The notes under the pieces are model-generated. The model saw only the letters and a program-made list of their open reading frames with translations. It had not been told where the DNA came from and searched no databases. Source: Clostridiaceae bacterium AM27-36LB (lineage in GTDB: Bacteria > Bacillota > Clostridia > Lachnospirales > Lachnospiraceae). Taken from it: a DNA stretch of 64,000 bases. Positions 25,622-35,401 of the stretch are shown here, piece by piece. A program made the position numbers and the translations under genes. Where the stretch lies: NCBI GenBank assembly GCA_003480725.1, contig QUJQ01000004.1, positions 186,001 through 250,000 of the forward strand, written 5' to 3'. Within the stretch, counting starts at the first letter, position 1. Every line of letters starts with the position of its first letter.

Positions 25622-26269
25622 TCAAATATGAAAATACTTACGGATCGCTTTATATTCACCAAGAACCAACAACGTGATATGCTCCGTGAACATCGTGTCT
25701 GCGGATATATTGATGCTTATTTTCCCATTGCTTTTCATAGCAAATATATTAATGTTATACTTCTTCCTGATATCAAGCTCGCCGATCGTTTTTCCCACCC
25801 ATTGCTCCGGGACTTCCACTTCAAAGATGGCATGTGATGCGTCTACCTCCATATAATCCAGGATATAATCGTCGGCATATCGGATAGATGCCCATTTTGC
25901 CACCTGCTTTTCTGGATAGATCACGCTGTCGGCTCCATTTCTCAGAAGGAATTTTTCCTGAACATCGCGTTCTGCTCTTGCAACTACCAGCTTCGCACCA
26001 AGTTCTTTTAATAAAGAGGTCGTTTCAAGTGAATTCTGGAAGCTTCCACCAATTGCTACAAAACAGATATCATAATTTCTGATTCCCAATGATCTCAGAT
26101 AATCTGCATCTGTGCAGTCACCAATCTGCGCATTTGTGACAAATGGCAAGACCTTTTCTACCCGTTCTTCATTCAGATCCACTGCCATGATTTCATGTCC
26201 CATCTGGTTCAGTTGTTCTGCCATATGTCTCCCAAAACGTCCAAGTCCAATCAACAAAATATTTTTCAT
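25622..26269 (-). CDS. ktrA: KtrA/TrkA-family potassium channel gating subunit
   Basis: A 215-residue RCK protein. The N-terminal Rossmann domain starts MKNILLIGLGRFGRHMAEQL and binds NAD(H)/ATP; the C-terminal RCK_C domain (about 135-215) starts near ASHAIFEVEVPEQWVGKT and in relatives binds c-di-AMP. The start at 26269 is used because GAGG lies nine bases upstream; an earlier ATG (26284) overlaps that ribosome site. It forms the cytoplasmic ring on KtrB. Confidence 0.92.
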   Translation of the reverse strand: MKNILLIGLGRFGRHMAEQLNQMGHEIMAVDLNEERVEKVLPFVTNAQIGDCTDADYLRSLGIRNYDICFVAIGGSFQNSLETTSLLKELGAKLVVARAERDVQEKFLLRNGADSVIYPEKQVAKWASIRYADDYILDYMEVDASHAIFEVEVPEQWVGKTIGELDIRKKYNINIFAMKSNGKISINISADTMFTEHITLLVLGEYKAIRKYFHI

Positions 26270-26288
26270 AATCTCATTCCTCATCTTT

Positions 26289-27626
26289 CTAGCCCACTGT
26301 TATCTTTTCTGTCGGCAATTTCGCATTTTTTCTGTTTTTGTCCGAAAACATTGCATAAATTAATGTAAGACCTCCTACCCTGCCAAGGTACATGAGCAGG
26401 ATTAATATACTTTGGGATATTATATGCAGATCCGGTGTGATCCCAAGTGTCAGTCCAACTGTGCCAACCGCAGACGCCGCTTCAAAGAGGCAATTTAAAA
26501 GAGGCTGGTTTTCACAGATACTGATGGCAATTCCCCCACAGAGGAATAGCAAAATATACATCATAGCTACCGTTGACGCATTTTTTATTGTCTGGCACTC
26601 AATTCTGCGACCGTAAACTCCAGCATCTTCTTTATTACGGAATGTAGCAAATGCATTCAATACTAATACTGCAAATGTTGTCGTCTTCATTCCTCCTGCT
26701 GTTGATCCCGGAGACCCTCCGATCAGCATCAGTAATATCATAATTGCTTTCGAAGGCTCTGTCATAGCAGCCAGATCTGCCGTATTAAATCCGGCTGTTC
26801 TCGGAGTAACTGACTGAAAGACAGACATCAGAAGTCGTTTCCCCATCGGTAATTCGCTGAAATCTTGAAAGAAAAAAAAGATTGCAGGAAGAAGGATCAG
26901 CCAGACAGTCGTAGTAAGAATGACTTTACTTTGCATCCGATAACGCTTCAGCTTCCATTTGTTTATATAAATATCATCCCAGGTCACGAAACCGATTCCT
27001 CCCACTATGATCAACAGCATAATTACTATATTGATCAATGGGTCTCCCATATACCCTGTCAGAGATATAAATGTGTGATCTTTGGTTCCCAATATATCAA
27101 ATCCCGCATTGCAAAATGCAGATATTGAATGAAATATAGCCATCCAGATTCCTTTGAAACCAAATGTTTTACAAAAATCCGGTAGTAAAAGCAGCGCACC
27201 TGTCGCCTCAGACAACAATGTTCCCAGTAAAATGAATCTGGTGAGCCTGACAATCCCTCCCACTTTGGGAGCTGAAATCGCATCCTGCATAGTGCTTCGC
27301 TGCATAAGGGAGATTTTTCTTCCCGATAAAATGACAACGGCAGCTGCAACTGTCACAACACCAAGACCACCAATCTGAATCAGCGCAAGAATGACTGTCT
27401 GTCCAAAAAATGACCAATAACTGCCCGTATCCTGTACAACGAGTCCTGTAACACATACTGCTGATGTTGATGTAAACAATGCCTCATGAAAGGATGTTGC
27501 CACTCCTTCTGCAGATGCGACCGGAAGCATCAGCAGAAACGCCCCCAGCAGAATCACTCCTGCAAATCCCAGAATAATCACCTGAGATGATGTCAGGTGT
27601 TTTTTTCTATATATACCTTCTGTCAT
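26289..27626 (-). CDS. ktrB: KtrB/TrkH-family potassium transporter
   Basis: A 445-residue membrane protein built from four M1-P-M2 repeats. Selectivity-filter loops are seen in STSAVCVTGLVVQDTG, SISAFCNAGFDILG, VTPRTAGFNTADL and AASAVGTVGLTLGI, each with the conserved Gly. The start at 27626 (MTEGIYRKKH) is preferred over an upstream TTG-type extension; GGAG lies 12 bases before it. Forms the K+ pore with KtrA in the same operon. Confidence 0.92.
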   Translation of the reverse strand: MTEGIYRKKHLTSSQVIILGFAGVILLGAFLLMLPVASAEGVATSFHEALFTSTSAVCVTGLVVQDTGSYWSFFGQTVILALIQIGGLGVVTVAAAVVILSGRKISLMQRSTMQDAISAPKVGGIVRLTRFILLGTLLSEATGALLLLPDFCKTFGFKGIWMAIFHSISAFCNAGFDILGTKDHTFISLTGYMGDPLINIVIMLLIIVGGIGFVTWDDIYINKWKLKRYRMQSKVILTTTVWLILLPAIFFFFQDFSELPMGKRLLMSVFQSVTPRTAGFNTADLAAMTEPSKAIMILLMLIGGSPGSTAGGMKTTTFAVLVLNAFATFRNKEDAGVYGRRIECQTIKNASTVAMMYILLFLCGGIAISICENQPLLNCLFEAASAVGTVGLTLGITPDLHIISQSILILLMYLGRVGGLTLIYAMFSDKNRKNAKLPTEKITVG

Positions 27627-27731
27627 AATGAGTGTTATCTCCTGTATCTGTAATATCTCCTCATTATAACGATTACAATTCAAAGATTGTGTTAGTATCT
27701 TTCCTGTCGTATTAAGATTGTATAAAGAAAA

Positions 27732-27761
27732 AATGCTGAAGGAGCTCACTCCTTCAGCATT
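27732..27761 (-). terminator. Terminator at the end of the fab operon
   Basis: AATGCTGAAGGAG (27732-27744) and CTCCTTCAGCATT (27749-27761) with a 4-base loop; the minus-strand transcript then runs into TTTTTTCTTT. It lies 17 bases past the fabZ stop. Confidence 0.92.
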
Positions 27762-27777
27762 CTTATATTCCTATCTC

Positions 27778-28203
27778 TTATCCCACTGCAAATGTCATCT
27801 CAGCAGTCACAGCCACTTTTCCATCTACGGTTGCTTTCGCAGTTCCCATACCGATGGGGCCTTTCTGCTTGATGATCTCAAGTTCCAGAGTCAGTACATC
27901 GCCCGGAACTACTTTCCGTTTGAATTTTGCTTTATCGATGCCGCCAAAGTAGACGGTCTTTCCTTTGTTTTCCGGCTGGCTTAAGATGGCCACTGCACCA
28001 GTCTGTGCCAGTGCTTCCAGGATCAGAACACCCGGCATTACCGGTTCCTGCGGAAAATGTCCATTAAAAAATGGCTCATTGTAGGAGACACATTTTTTAC
28101 CTACAGCACGTTTTCCCGGCTCCAGTTCCTCGATCCGGTCGATCAGCAGAAACGGCTGACGATGAGGGATCGTCTCCATGATTTCTTTAATATCCATTAC
28201 CAT
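27778..28203 (-). CDS. fabZ: 3-hydroxyacyl-ACP dehydratase FabZ
   Basis: A 141-residue hotdog-fold dehydratase. The catalytic His is in [13 protein letters not shown] (about residue 14) and the Glu in [14 protein letters not shown] (about 64). It dehydrates beta-hydroxyacyl-ACP during elongation. Last gene of the locus, 52 bases after fabF. In related loci accB sits between fabF and fabZ and accCDA follow; none of these is present here. Confidence 0.95.
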   Translation of the reverse strand: MVMDIKEIMETIPHRQPFLLIDRIEELEPGKRAVGKKCVSYNEPFFNGHFPQEPVMPGVLILEALAQTGAVAILSQPENKGKTVYFGGIDKAKFKRKVVPGDVLTLELEIIKQKGPIGMGTAKATVDGKVAVTAEMTFAVG

Positions 28204-28255
28204 ACGTATCTATACTTCCTTTCCAGATCGCATTCTGTCCGTCACTACCTGCCGT

Positions 28256-29491
28256 CTACTCTGCGTACTTCTTGATCAGAATACTTGCATTGTGTCCGCC
28301 GAAGCCAAGAGAGTTGGACAGCGCATACTCAAGCTCCATCTCTACACCATGACCCTGTACATAATCCAGATCCAGTTCTTCATCCGGGTTTTCCAGACCT
28401 CTGGTCACATGGACGAAGCTCTCCTCCATCTCTTTCACACAGGTAATAAATTCCACTGCTCCTGCTGCTCCAAGCAGATGACCGATCATAGACTTTGTGG
28501 AGTTGATCTTCATATCCTTTGCATGCTCACCAAATGCCAGTTTGATAGCACGTGTCTCGAACAGATCATTGTGATGGGTACTGGTTCCGTGTGCATTGAT
28601 GTACATAATGTCTTCCATAGCTGCACCTGATTCCTGAACTGCCCACTTCATGGCATTGGCCGCACCCATACCATCTTCCGCCGGGGAAGTGATGTGATAA
28701 GCATCGCTGGTAGCACCATAACCAACCACTTCGGCCAGGATCTTGGCGCCTCTCGCCTGAGCATGCTCAAGTGTTTCCAGAACAACCACGCCTGCACCTT
28801 CACCCATGACAAATCCGTCACGGTCTTTATCGAACGGAATGGAACAACGCTCCGGGTCTTCACTTCCGGACAGAGCTGTCAATGCTGCAAAGCCAGCTAC
28901 ACCGATCGGACAGATACAACTCTCGGTTCCGCCTGCCAGCATCACATCAGCATCTCCCACCTGAATGCTTCTGTAAGCTTCTCCGATCGAATGGGTTCCG
29001 GTCGCACATGCAGTCACCACATTGAGACTCTTACCTTTCAGACCATAAGCGATGGACACATTTCCTGCTGCCATATTAGAGATCATCATAGGAACCATCA
29101 GCGGATTCACACGATTAGGTCCTTTTTCCACCAGTTTGGTGTACTCTTTTTCCACTACCTGAAGACTTCCGATACCTGAACCGATAGAACAGCCCACACG
29201 ATAAGGATCTTCTTTGCTCATATCAAGACCGCTCTGATCCATAGCCTCTTTTGCTGCGGCTACGGCATACTGGGAAAATGTTTCCATTCTCTTGGCTGCC
29301 TTGAAATCCATAAACTCCTTTGCTACAAATCCTTTTACTTCTGCAGCCACGTGTGCTTTGTATTCTGCAGCATCAAACTTGGAAATGATTCCAAATCCAT
29401 GATTTCCAGCTTTAATATTATCAAAATACTCTTTTACATTTAATCCTAAGGGGGTGATCGCACCCATACCGGTAACTACTACTCTTCTCAT
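28256..29491 (-). CDS. fabF: Beta-ketoacyl-ACP synthase II FabF
   Basis: A 411-residue condensing enzyme. The Cys-His-His triad is visible: [14 protein letters not shown] (Cys near 164), [11 protein letters not shown] (His near 304) and [12 protein letters not shown] (His near 341). It elongates malonyl-ACP with acyl-ACP. The start overlaps the fabG stop by four bases. Confidence 0.96.
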   Translation of the reverse strand: MRRVVVTGMGAITPLGLNVKEYFDNIKAGNHGFGIISKFDAAEYKAHVAAEVKGFVAKEFMDFKAAKRMETFSQYAVAAAKEAMDQSGLDMSKEDPYRVGCSIGSGIGSLQVVEKEYTKLVEKGPNRVNPLMVPMMISNMAAGNVSIAYGLKGKSLNVVTACATGTHSIGEAYRSIQVGDADVMLAGGTESCICPIGVAGFAALTALSGSEDPERCSIPFDKDRDGFVMGEGAGVVVLETLEHAQARGAKILAEVVGYGATSDAYHITSPAEDGMGAANAMKWAVQESGAAMEDIMYINAHGTSTHHNDLFETRAIKLAFGEHAKDMKINSTKSMIGHLLGAAGAVEFITCVKEMEESFVHVTRGLENPDEELDLDYVQGHGVEMELEYALSNSLGFGGHNASILIKKYAE

Positions 29492-30231
29492 CCGATTGCC
29501 ATGCCTCCGTCTACGCTAATGATCTGTCCTGTAATATAGGACGCTTTTTCTGATGCCAGATAAACTGCCATGTTTGCAATATCCTCCGGCTGGCCGAAAC
29601 GACCCAGCGGGATCTGTGCAGTCGCTGCCTCACGCACCTGCTCCGGCAGTACCTTTGTCATATCGGTATCTACAAAACCCGGGGCAATTCCATTGACCGT
29701 GATTCCACGGCTGGCAAGCTCACGGGCCATAGTTCTGGTAAGACCGATGATTCCTGCTTTGGATGCAGAATAATTGGCCTGTCCTGCATTTCCAAGGATA
29801 CCGGATACAGAAGTAATATTGATGATCCGGCCGGAACGCTGTCTGAGCATCTGACGGCTCACTGCCTTGATGGTATTAAAGCAGCCTTTCAGGTTTGCGT
29901 TGATGACTGCATCAAAATCTTCTTCCGACATCTTCATGATCAGATTGTCTCTGGTGATTCCGGCGTTATTTACCAGAATATCCAGATGTCCATAAGTCTT
30001 GATGATCTCTTTGATCATGGCATCCGTATCTGCAGTGTCTGCTACATTACACTGATACACGCAGCCGTCTGCTCCCAGTGCTTTTACCTCTTCCAGAACC
30101 TGCTCAGCCCGTTCTTTCGAGCCATTATAGTTGATCACAACAGTCGCTTTCTCTGCTGCCATTGACAGTGCGATGGCGCGACCGATTCCTTTTGCCGCAC
30201 CGGTGATCAGTGCAACCTTTCCTTCCAGCAT
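29488..30231 (-). CDS. fabG: 3-oxoacyl-ACP reductase FabG
   Basis: A 247-residue SDR reductase. Cofactor motif [16 protein letters not shown] block [13 protein letters not shown], catalytic Ser in ITSVSG and YxxxK in [14 protein letters not shown]-dependent reduction of beta-ketoacyl-ACP. Two bases separate it from fabD. Confidence 0.95.
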   Translation of the reverse strand: MLEGKVALITGAAKGIGRAIALSMAAEKATVVINYNGSKERAEQVLEEVKALGADGCVYQCNVADTADTDAMIKEIIKTYGHLDILVNNAGITRDNLIMKMSEEDFDAVINANLKGCFNTIKAVSRQMLRQRSGRIINITSVSGILGNAGQANYSASKAGIIGLTRTMARELASRGITVNGIAPGFVDTDMTKVLPEQVREAATAQIPLGRFGQPEDIANMAVYLASEKASYITGQIISVDGGMAIG

Positions 30232-30233
30232 CC

Positions 30234-31160
30234 TTATTCTCCCTTCACTGCGGCCACAACTTTTTCAAAGTCAGCCATATTTTCAATATTGTACATGGTT
30301 ACATTGCGGCTGATCTTTCTCATAAATCCAGAAAGTGTCTTACCAGGTCCCATCTCGATAAATGTATCCACTCCGTCTGCAATCATTTTCTCCACAGACT
30401 GCTGCCAGCAGACACTGGAGGATACCTGTCTGGCAAGCAGTTCTTTGATGTTCTCTGTGGATGTCACATAGTCAGCAGTTACATTGGTAAGATAAGGAAC
30501 CTTTACCTCATGAAGCTCCACATTTTTTAATTCTTCTGCCAGTTTCTCACCTGCTCCGGCAAGCATCTTTGAATGGAAGGGACCGCTCACATTCAGTTTG
30601 ACAGTACGCTTTGCACCTGCTTCTTTCAACTTTTCTGCCGCAGCATCTACTGCCTTCTCTTCTCCGGTGATCACGATCTGACCCGGGCAGTTGTAATTGG
30701 CAACGGACACGATTCCTTCTACTTCCTCGCAGACTTTCTCAATGATCTTGGCATCAAGACCAAGAACCGCTGTCATAGCTCCACCTGTAGGAACTGCTTC
30801 CTGCATATAGATACCTCTCTGTCTGACTACCCGAAATGCATCTTCCAGACTCATCACACCGGAGGCGATCACAGCACCATACTCCCCAAGGCTTAAACCT
30901 GCATTCACATCAGACTGAATCCCCTGTGTCTCCACTGCTTTCAGGATCGCAGCCTCCACAGCCAGCATACAGATCTGGGTATACTCTGTCTGGTTCAGTT
31001 TATCATTTTCTTCAAAGCAAAGTGCCGGGATGTCAAGGCCGGATGCCTTGGAAGCTTCCTCAAACACTTCACGGCATACCGGAAATGCCTCATAAAAATC
31101 TTTTCCCATGCCAACATACTGAGCACCCTGTCCCGGAAATAAAAAAGCAATTTTACTCAT
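30234..31160 (-). CDS. fabD: Malonyl-CoA:ACP transacylase FabD
   Basis: A 308-residue malonyltransferase. It starts with [19 protein letters not shown]. The nucleophile elbow reads GLSLGEYGA, with Leu where many homologues have His (GHSLGEY); the active-site His is in SGPFHSKML (about 199). Converts malonyl-CoA to malonyl-ACP. A FabT-type box lies 18 bases upstream of the start, so fabDGFZ may be transcribed separately from fabK. Confidence 0.94.
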   Translation of the reverse strand: MSKIAFLFPGQGAQYVGMGKDFYEAFPVCREVFEEASKASGLDIPALCFEENDKLNQTEYTQICMLAVEAAILKAVETQGIQSDVNAGLSLGEYGAVIASGVMSLEDAFRVVRQRGIYMQEAVPTGGAMTAVLGLDAKIIEKVCEEVEGIVSVANYNCPGQIVITGEEKAVDAAAEKLKEAGAKRTVKLNVSGPFHSKMLAGAGEKLAEELKNVELHEVKVPYLTNVTADYVTSTENIKELLARQVSSSVCWQQSVEKMIADGVDTFIEMGPGKTLSGFMRKISRNVTMYNIENMADFEKVVAAVKGE

Positions 31161-31177
31161 ATCCTACCATCCTATAT

Positions 31178-31190
31178 TTTGAATTTCAAA
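31178..31190. promoter_or_regulatory. FabT-type operator before fabD
   Basis: TTTGA-ATT-TCAAA palindrome, matching the TTTGANNNTCAAA core of the streptococcal FabT site. It sits in the 125-base fabK-fabD gap. Confidence 0.75.
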
Positions 31191-31205
31191 CTATTATTCT
31201 TTGAG

Positions 31206-31243
31206 AAAGGCCGCAGCGCATACTCTGGTGCACAGCGGCCCTT
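31206..31243 (-). terminator. Hairpin in the fabK-fabD gap
   Basis: GGCCGC (31209-31214) and GCGGCC (31235-31240) with a 20-base loop; on the minus strand it is followed by TTTCTC. Weak U-tract; could partially terminate the fabK transcript before the fabD promoter region. Confidence 0.4.
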
Positions 31244-31285
31244 GTCTCGGCAGCTGTCTGAATCCTGTTTATGATCTGACAGCTC

Positions 31286-32212
31286 TTATTTTATTTTCAG
31301 CAGTCTTTCTGCCTGATCCATCACTTCATCCACGATCTCCTGACAGCTCTGTCTCTTTGTGATCATTCCGGCAATCTGTCCGGCAAGTACAGAACCATTA
31401 TCTGTATCACCTTCCACAACTGCCTTGCGAAGACCTCCAAGAGTCAGGTTTTCCAGCTGCTCAAAAGATGCTCCCTCTGCTTCCAGTTTCAGATACTCGC
31501 GGGTCATCTTATTTCTTAATCCCCGAACTGGATGTCCATGACTTCTTCCAGTTACCTCAGAATCGATATCCTTTGCTTTCAGGATACGATCCTTGTACTT
31601 GTCATGGATCACACACTCATCAGCTACACAAAAACGTGTACCCATCTGAACGGCCTCTGCACCCAACATGAATGCAGCCGCCATTCCACGGCCATCCCCA
31701 ATACCTCCGGCTGCAATCACCGGAATCTGTACTGCATCAACCACCTGCGGAACCAACGTCATGGTTGTTGCCTGACCGATGTGTCCACCGGATTCAGTTC
31801 CCTCTGCAACAACTGCGTCTGCGCCCACACGCTCCATCCGTTTTGCGAGAGCTACAGATGCAATTACCGGAATCACCTTGATACCTGCAGCTTTCCACTG
31901 CGCCATATATTTCTCCGGGTTTCCTGCTCCGGTCGTAACCGCTGCGACCTTCTCCTCTGTCACAAGCTGTGCGATATCTTCTGCAAACGGACTCATCAGC
32001 ATGATATTTACACCAAAAGGCTTGTCCGTCAGTTCTCTTGCCTCGTGGATGTAATTTCTGACCACATCTGCCGGTGCATTGGCTGCTCCGATGAGACCGA
32101 ACCCGCCTGCGTTGGATACTGCAGCTGCCAGGTGAGATTCAGCAACCCAGGCCATACCACCCTGGATAATCGGTTTTTCAATTCCCAGAAGTTCTGTTAC
32201 TCTCGTCTTCAT
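31286..32212 (-). CDS. fabK: Enoyl-ACP reductase II FabK (FMN-dependent)
   Basis: A 308-residue FMN-binding TIM barrel. It begins LGIEKPIIQGGMAWVAE, has AAVSNAGGFGLIG, and FMN-phosphate motifs IPVIAAGGIGDGRG and GAEAVQMGTRF. It is the streptococcal/clostridial alternative to FabI and replaces it here, so triclosan insensitivity is expected from family knowledge. Located between acpP and fabD. Confidence 0.94.
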   Translation of the reverse strand: MKTRVTELLGIEKPIIQGGMAWVAESHLAAAVSNAGGFGLIGAANAPADVVRNYIHEARELTDKPFGVNIMLMSPFAEDIAQLVTEEKVAAVTTGAGNPEKYMAQWKAAGIKVIPVIASVALAKRMERVGADAVVAEGTESGGHIGQATTMTLVPQVVDAVQIPVIAAGGIGDGRGMAAAFMLGAEAVQMGTRFCVADECVIHDKYKDRILKAKDIDSEVTGRSHGHPVRGLRNKMTREYLKLEAEGASFEQLENLTLGGLRKAVVEGDTDNGSVLAGQIAGMITKRQSCQEIVDEVMDQAERLLKIK

Positions 32213-32234
32213 ATCTGTTTCGCTCCGCCTGTTC

Positions 32235-32468
32235 TTACTCTTCTACACCTTTGGATTTCAGATAATCCATAACTGCACCTACAGTTGTCAGTTTCTCAAG
32301 ATCCTCAGACGGGATCTCTACATTGTACTCTTCCTCAAGAGCCATTACCAGCTCGAACAGATCCAGGGAATCAGCTCCCAGATCATCTTTGAAGGAAGTC
32401 TCTGCAGTAATCTCTGCTGCATCTACATTTAACTGATCTGCTACCATTTCTTTCATCTTCTCTAACAT
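32235..32468 (-). CDS. acpP: Acyl carrier protein
   Basis: A 77-residue acidic protein. The phosphopantetheine Ser is in DDLGADSLDLFELVMALEEE. It carries acyl chains through all fab steps. It has its own promoter flanked by two FabT-type boxes; fabK follows 22 bases downstream. Confidence 0.97.
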   Translation of the reverse strand: MLEKMKEMVADQLNVDAAEITAETSFKDDLGADSLDLFELVMALEEEYNVEIPSEDLEKLTTVGAVMDYLKSKGVEE

Positions 32469-32541
32469 GTTCGTATTCTCCTTAATCTTTCATTTTCATT
32501 TTAATCATCTTAAAGGCATTCCTGAGGATCGCCTCATTTAG

Positions 32542-32603
32542 TTTGATATTCAAAGTATATGTTCCGCATCTACATTTGTCAAGCATATTTTTTGATTATC
32601 AAA
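32542..32603 (-). promoter_or_regulatory. acpP promoter with two FabT-type boxes
   Basis: Minus-strand TTGACA (32577-32582), 17 bases, TATACT (32554-32559). One palindrome, TTTGATATTCAAA (32542-32554), touches the -10 box; a second, TTTGATTATCAAA (32591-32603), lies just upstream of the -35 box. Dual operators flanking a promoter suggest strong repression when acyl-ACP is abundant, as for FabT. Confidence 0.85.
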
Positions 32604-32613
32604 GTATTTATAT

Positions 32614-32772
32614 TACAGTTCACTCGTGTGTTCTGACGGACAGATTTCATGCTCGCATGAAAATCTGTTCGCGGAAACACACGAAGAGAGCGCCTGCTTA
32701 TGAGCAAAAGTAGCAGCGTAGCAGCGGAAAGCGCTGCAAGCGCGATTTTGCGAATGGCGCGGGTGAACTGTA
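32614..32772. repeat. MITE-like palindromic element between acpP and fabH
   Basis: A 159-bp GC-richer block with perfect 10-bp ends TACAGTTCAC (32614-32623) and GTGAACTGTA (32763-32772). Inside is a hairpin around CATGC/GCATG with ACAGATTT and AAATCTGT arms, and CTCGTGTGTT pairs imperfectly with AACACACGAAG. No credible gene. It ends four bases before the fabH stop and looks like a dispersed non-autonomous repeat. Confidence 0.6.
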
Positions 32773-32776
32773 CGCA

Positions 32777-33742
32777 CTACCATCTCAACACACAAGCGCC
32801 CCAGGTAAGACCTGCTCCAAAACCAGACAGTACCAGTGTATCGCCTCTGTTCAGTTTTCCCTGCTCATCAAGCTGTGCCATCAGGATTGGCAGACTGGCG
32901 GCGGATGTATTTCCGCACTCATTCAGGTTCATCGGAAATTTTTCTTCCGGCTGTCCCAGTCGCTTCGCCACCGACTGAATAATACGGCAGTTCGCCTGAT
33001 GCAGCAGATACAGATCCACTTCCTCCGGCTTCAGTGCTGCTTTTTCGAGTGCTGCGTCAATGCACTGCGGAACTTTCCGTACCGCAAACTTAAATACTTC
33101 CTGACCGTTCATCTGCAAAAAGCCTTCCTGACCTTCTGCCTTGCAGACTGGATTGCCGTTAGGTCTTCCCTCACAGGAAAGTACTTCCCATCTGGATCCA
33201 TCACTGCCAACCTCATGTGCCAGAATTCCGGCTTCTTCCGTAGCTTCCACGAATGCCGCGCCTGCCCCATCTCCAAATAAGATGCAAGTTCCACGATCAT
33301 TCCAGTCAACCAGTTTGGACAAGGTCTCCGCTCCGATCAGTAATGCATTCTTATACATGCCGCTTTTTACACATGCATCTGCCATATGAAGAGCATATAA
33401 GAATCCTGAGCAGGCCGCATTGATGTCAAATGCCACTGCCTTGTCTGCTCCGATCAGTGCCTGTACCCGGCATGCCGTACTTGGTGTCACTGTATCGCCG
33501 CTGATAGTTGCCACGATCAGAAGTTCTACTTCTGAAGGCTCTGCACCTGCCCGTTTCAATGCTTTCTCTGCAGCAGCCGCTGCCATGGATACGGTCGTTT
33601 CTTCTCCTGCCAGATGACGGGCACGGATTCCAGTTCTCTCCGTGATCCATTCGTCACTGGTCTCTACCAGTGTTGCAAGATAATCATTGTCCGCCCGAAA
33701 AGCAGGCAGACTGTATCCTGTTCCTGTTATTCTTGTATTCAT
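32777..33742 (-). CDS. fabH: Beta-ketoacyl-ACP synthase III FabH
   Basis: A 321-residue initiating condensing enzyme. Catalytic Cys in DINAACSGFLYALHM (about 111), His in LLHQANCRIIQ (about 246) and Asn in NECGNTSAAS (about 276). It condenses acetyl- or branched acyl-CoA with malonyl-ACP. ATG at 33742 is used; GAGG lies seven bases upstream, and an upstream GTG overlaps that site. It has its own promoter. Confidence 0.95.
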   Translation of the reverse strand: MNTRITGTGYSLPAFRADNDYLATLVETSDEWITERTGIRARHLAGEETTVSMAAAAAEKALKRAGAEPSEVELLIVATISGDTVTPSTACRVQALIGADKAVAFDINAACSGFLYALHMADACVKSGMYKNALLIGAETLSKLVDWNDRGTCILFGDGAGAAFVEATEEAGILAHEVGSDGSRWEVLSCEGRPNGNPVCKAEGQEGFLQMNGQEVFKFAVRKVPQCIDAALEKAALKPEEVDLYLLHQANCRIIQSVAKRLGQPEEKFPMNLNECGNTSAASLPILMAQLDEQGKLNRGDTLVLSGFGAGLTWGACVLRW

Positions 33743-33762
33743 GTCGTTCCTCACAAATTTAT

Positions 33763-33816
33763 TTTGATTATCAAACTATTCGACTAGAGTATAGATGGAG
33801 AAACAAGATTTGTCAA
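33763..33816 (-). promoter_or_regulatory. fabH promoter with FabT-type box
   Basis: Minus-strand TTGACA (33811-33816), 17 bases, TATACT (33788-33793). The palindrome TTTGATTATCAAA (33763-33775) covers the expected start of transcription. Confidence 0.85.
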
Positions 33817-33827
33817 TGAGAAAAATA

Positions 33828-34727
33828 TTAAAACTTGCTGAACTCTACTGAGAAATAATACACATAATCATTATCTGAGACATATGACTCATTTGTAACA
33901 TCATCTATGGCGAATCCCCTGATACCATCTTTTCCATAGATAAATGCTGCCACGCCTTGTTCTGTATCATACTGAACTGGTGTCATCTCTTTAATCTGTG
34001 TTGCTGAACGTCCATAGTATTCCCGTTCCAACACATCCTCCAGAATCGGCACATAGGCTGTACATTTTGAATCAGAATCCGTCAGAACCATCCTGATCTC
34101 AAAATTGTCAAAATCCGGTATGAGTGCTATGATTCCTTCCGGTGAAGTCTCCATCTCATCATACGTAATCCCGAAAATTGCTTCTTTTGATATCAGTTTT
34201 CCGAACTGATATTCTGACGCATATATGGTCAGTTTCCTGCATGTATCTTTTGTCGAGTACCGGAACAGATAAGCTCCGTCCACACCTGATAAAATCTCAG
34301 CTGTCTTCATCTCTGTGCTGTTCCGGTCAACTGGCATCATATAATTTCGCGGCTGACTTAAGCGCCGGAATATCATGCTTCCAAGAACAGACACCGTAAG
34401 GACTGTGATCAGAACCATCACAGCAATAATCACCTTCAGATTTTTCTGTTTCGCCTTACTGTCCTTCGCCACCTGAATCAGATTGTCCTCTGTTATTTTT
34501 ACAATATTTTCTTCGCTGATATCTTCTCCTGCAAGAAATTCATTCATGCTGATCCCCAGTATCCCACACAATTCCATATAGACAGATACATCCGGCAGGC
34601 AGATTCCCCTCTCCCATTTGGAGACAGACTTATCACTCATCCCCAGCTGTTCCGCAAGCTGCTTCTGAGTCAGTCCCAACGCTTTTCTTTTTTCCGCAAT
34701 ATATTTCCCAATTTTTATAAGATCCAT
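33828..34727 (-). CDS. XRE-family membrane-anchored transcriptional regulator
   Basis: A 299-residue protein. Residues about 5-60 are an XRE HTH (IAEKRKALGLTQKQLAEQLG, MSDKSVSKWERG). A basic linker and one hydrophobic helix (VIIAVMVLITVLTVSVLGSMIF, about 98-120) follow, and the remaining 180 residues would be extracytoplasmic. DNA-binding N terminus plus membrane anchor suggests signal sensing at the envelope. Target genes unknown; it lies upstream of fabH on the same strand, but fabH has its own promoter. Confidence 0.8.
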   Translation of the reverse strand: MDLIKIGKYIAEKRKALGLTQKQLAEQLGMSDKSVSKWERGICLPDVSVYMELCGILGISMNEFLAGEDISEENIVKITEDNLIQVAKDSKAKQKNLKVIIAVMVLITVLTVSVLGSMIFRRLSQPRNYMMPVDRNSTEMKTAEILSGVDGAYLFRYSTKDTCRKLTIYASEYQFGKLISKEAIFGITYDEMETSPEGIIALIPDFDNFEIRMVLTDSDSKCTAYVPILEDVLEREYYGRSATQIKEMTPVQYDTEQGVAAFIYGKDGIRGFAIDDVTNESYVSDNDYVYYFSVEFSKF

Positions 34728-34807
34728 AGAATTACCTCCCTTAACTAAGGCAAGTATATCCGTTTAAGGCTAAAAGGAACACCTCCCGAGAGTAGAATAT
34801 AGGAAAT

Positions 34808-35401
34808 TTATCCTTCAAATATGGGATATTTCTTCTTATCCTCCTCTGTGATCTTCCGCATGACTTTGCAAGGATTTCCAACAGCGATAACGCCCCCCGG
34901 AATATCTTTATTTACCACACTTCCTGCACCGATGATCGTATTACTTCCAATAGTCACACCTGGCAGCACTGACACATTAGCTCCGATCCACACATTGTCT
35001 CCCACTGTGATCGGCAGTGCAATCTCCAGTCCACGACCTCTCTGTTCACTGTCGATGGCATGACCCGCAGTAGAAAACACACAGTTTGGTGCAATAAAAA
35101 CATTATCTCCAAACGTCACTTTCGTGCAGTCCAGGATCGTTACATTATGATTAGTATAGAAATTCCTTCCTACAGAAGTATTTATGCCATAATCACAGTA
35201 AAATGGTGCCGTAATCACCGGCATTCCTTCCATCTTTCCAAGTATCTTCTTCAAGAGTTCCTGCTGCTTTTCGATATCCGATGGTCTCAGATTATTGAAT
35301 TCATAGCATAGATCCGCACAGCGTGTTCTCGATTCAACGATCTCCTTGTCATAATTTGCATCATACAAATACCCTTTTTGTGCCTTTTCCCATTCTGTCA
35401 T
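34808..35401 (-). CDS. Sugar O-acetyltransferase, maltose/galactoside acetyltransferase family
   Basis: A 197-residue left-handed beta-helix enzyme. Features: N-terminal EKAQKGYLYDANYDKEIV typical of Maa/LacA, hexapeptide repeats from NTSVGRNFYTNHN through ITVGDNVWIGANVSVLPGVT to IGAGSVV, and the catalytic His in STAGHAIDSEQR (about 115). It acetylates sugars with acetyl-CoA. Stands alone between the XRE gene and the repeat array. Confidence 0.92.
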   Translation of the reverse strand: MTEWEKAQKGYLYDANYDKEIVESRTRCADLCYEFNNLRPSDIEKQQELLKKILGKMEGMPVITAPFYCDYGINTSVGRNFYTNHNVTILDCTKVTFGDNVFIAPNCVFSTAGHAIDSEQRGRGLEIALPITVGDNVWIGANVSVLPGVTIGSNTIIGAGSVVNKDIPGGVIAVGNPCKVMRKITEEDKKKYPIFEG

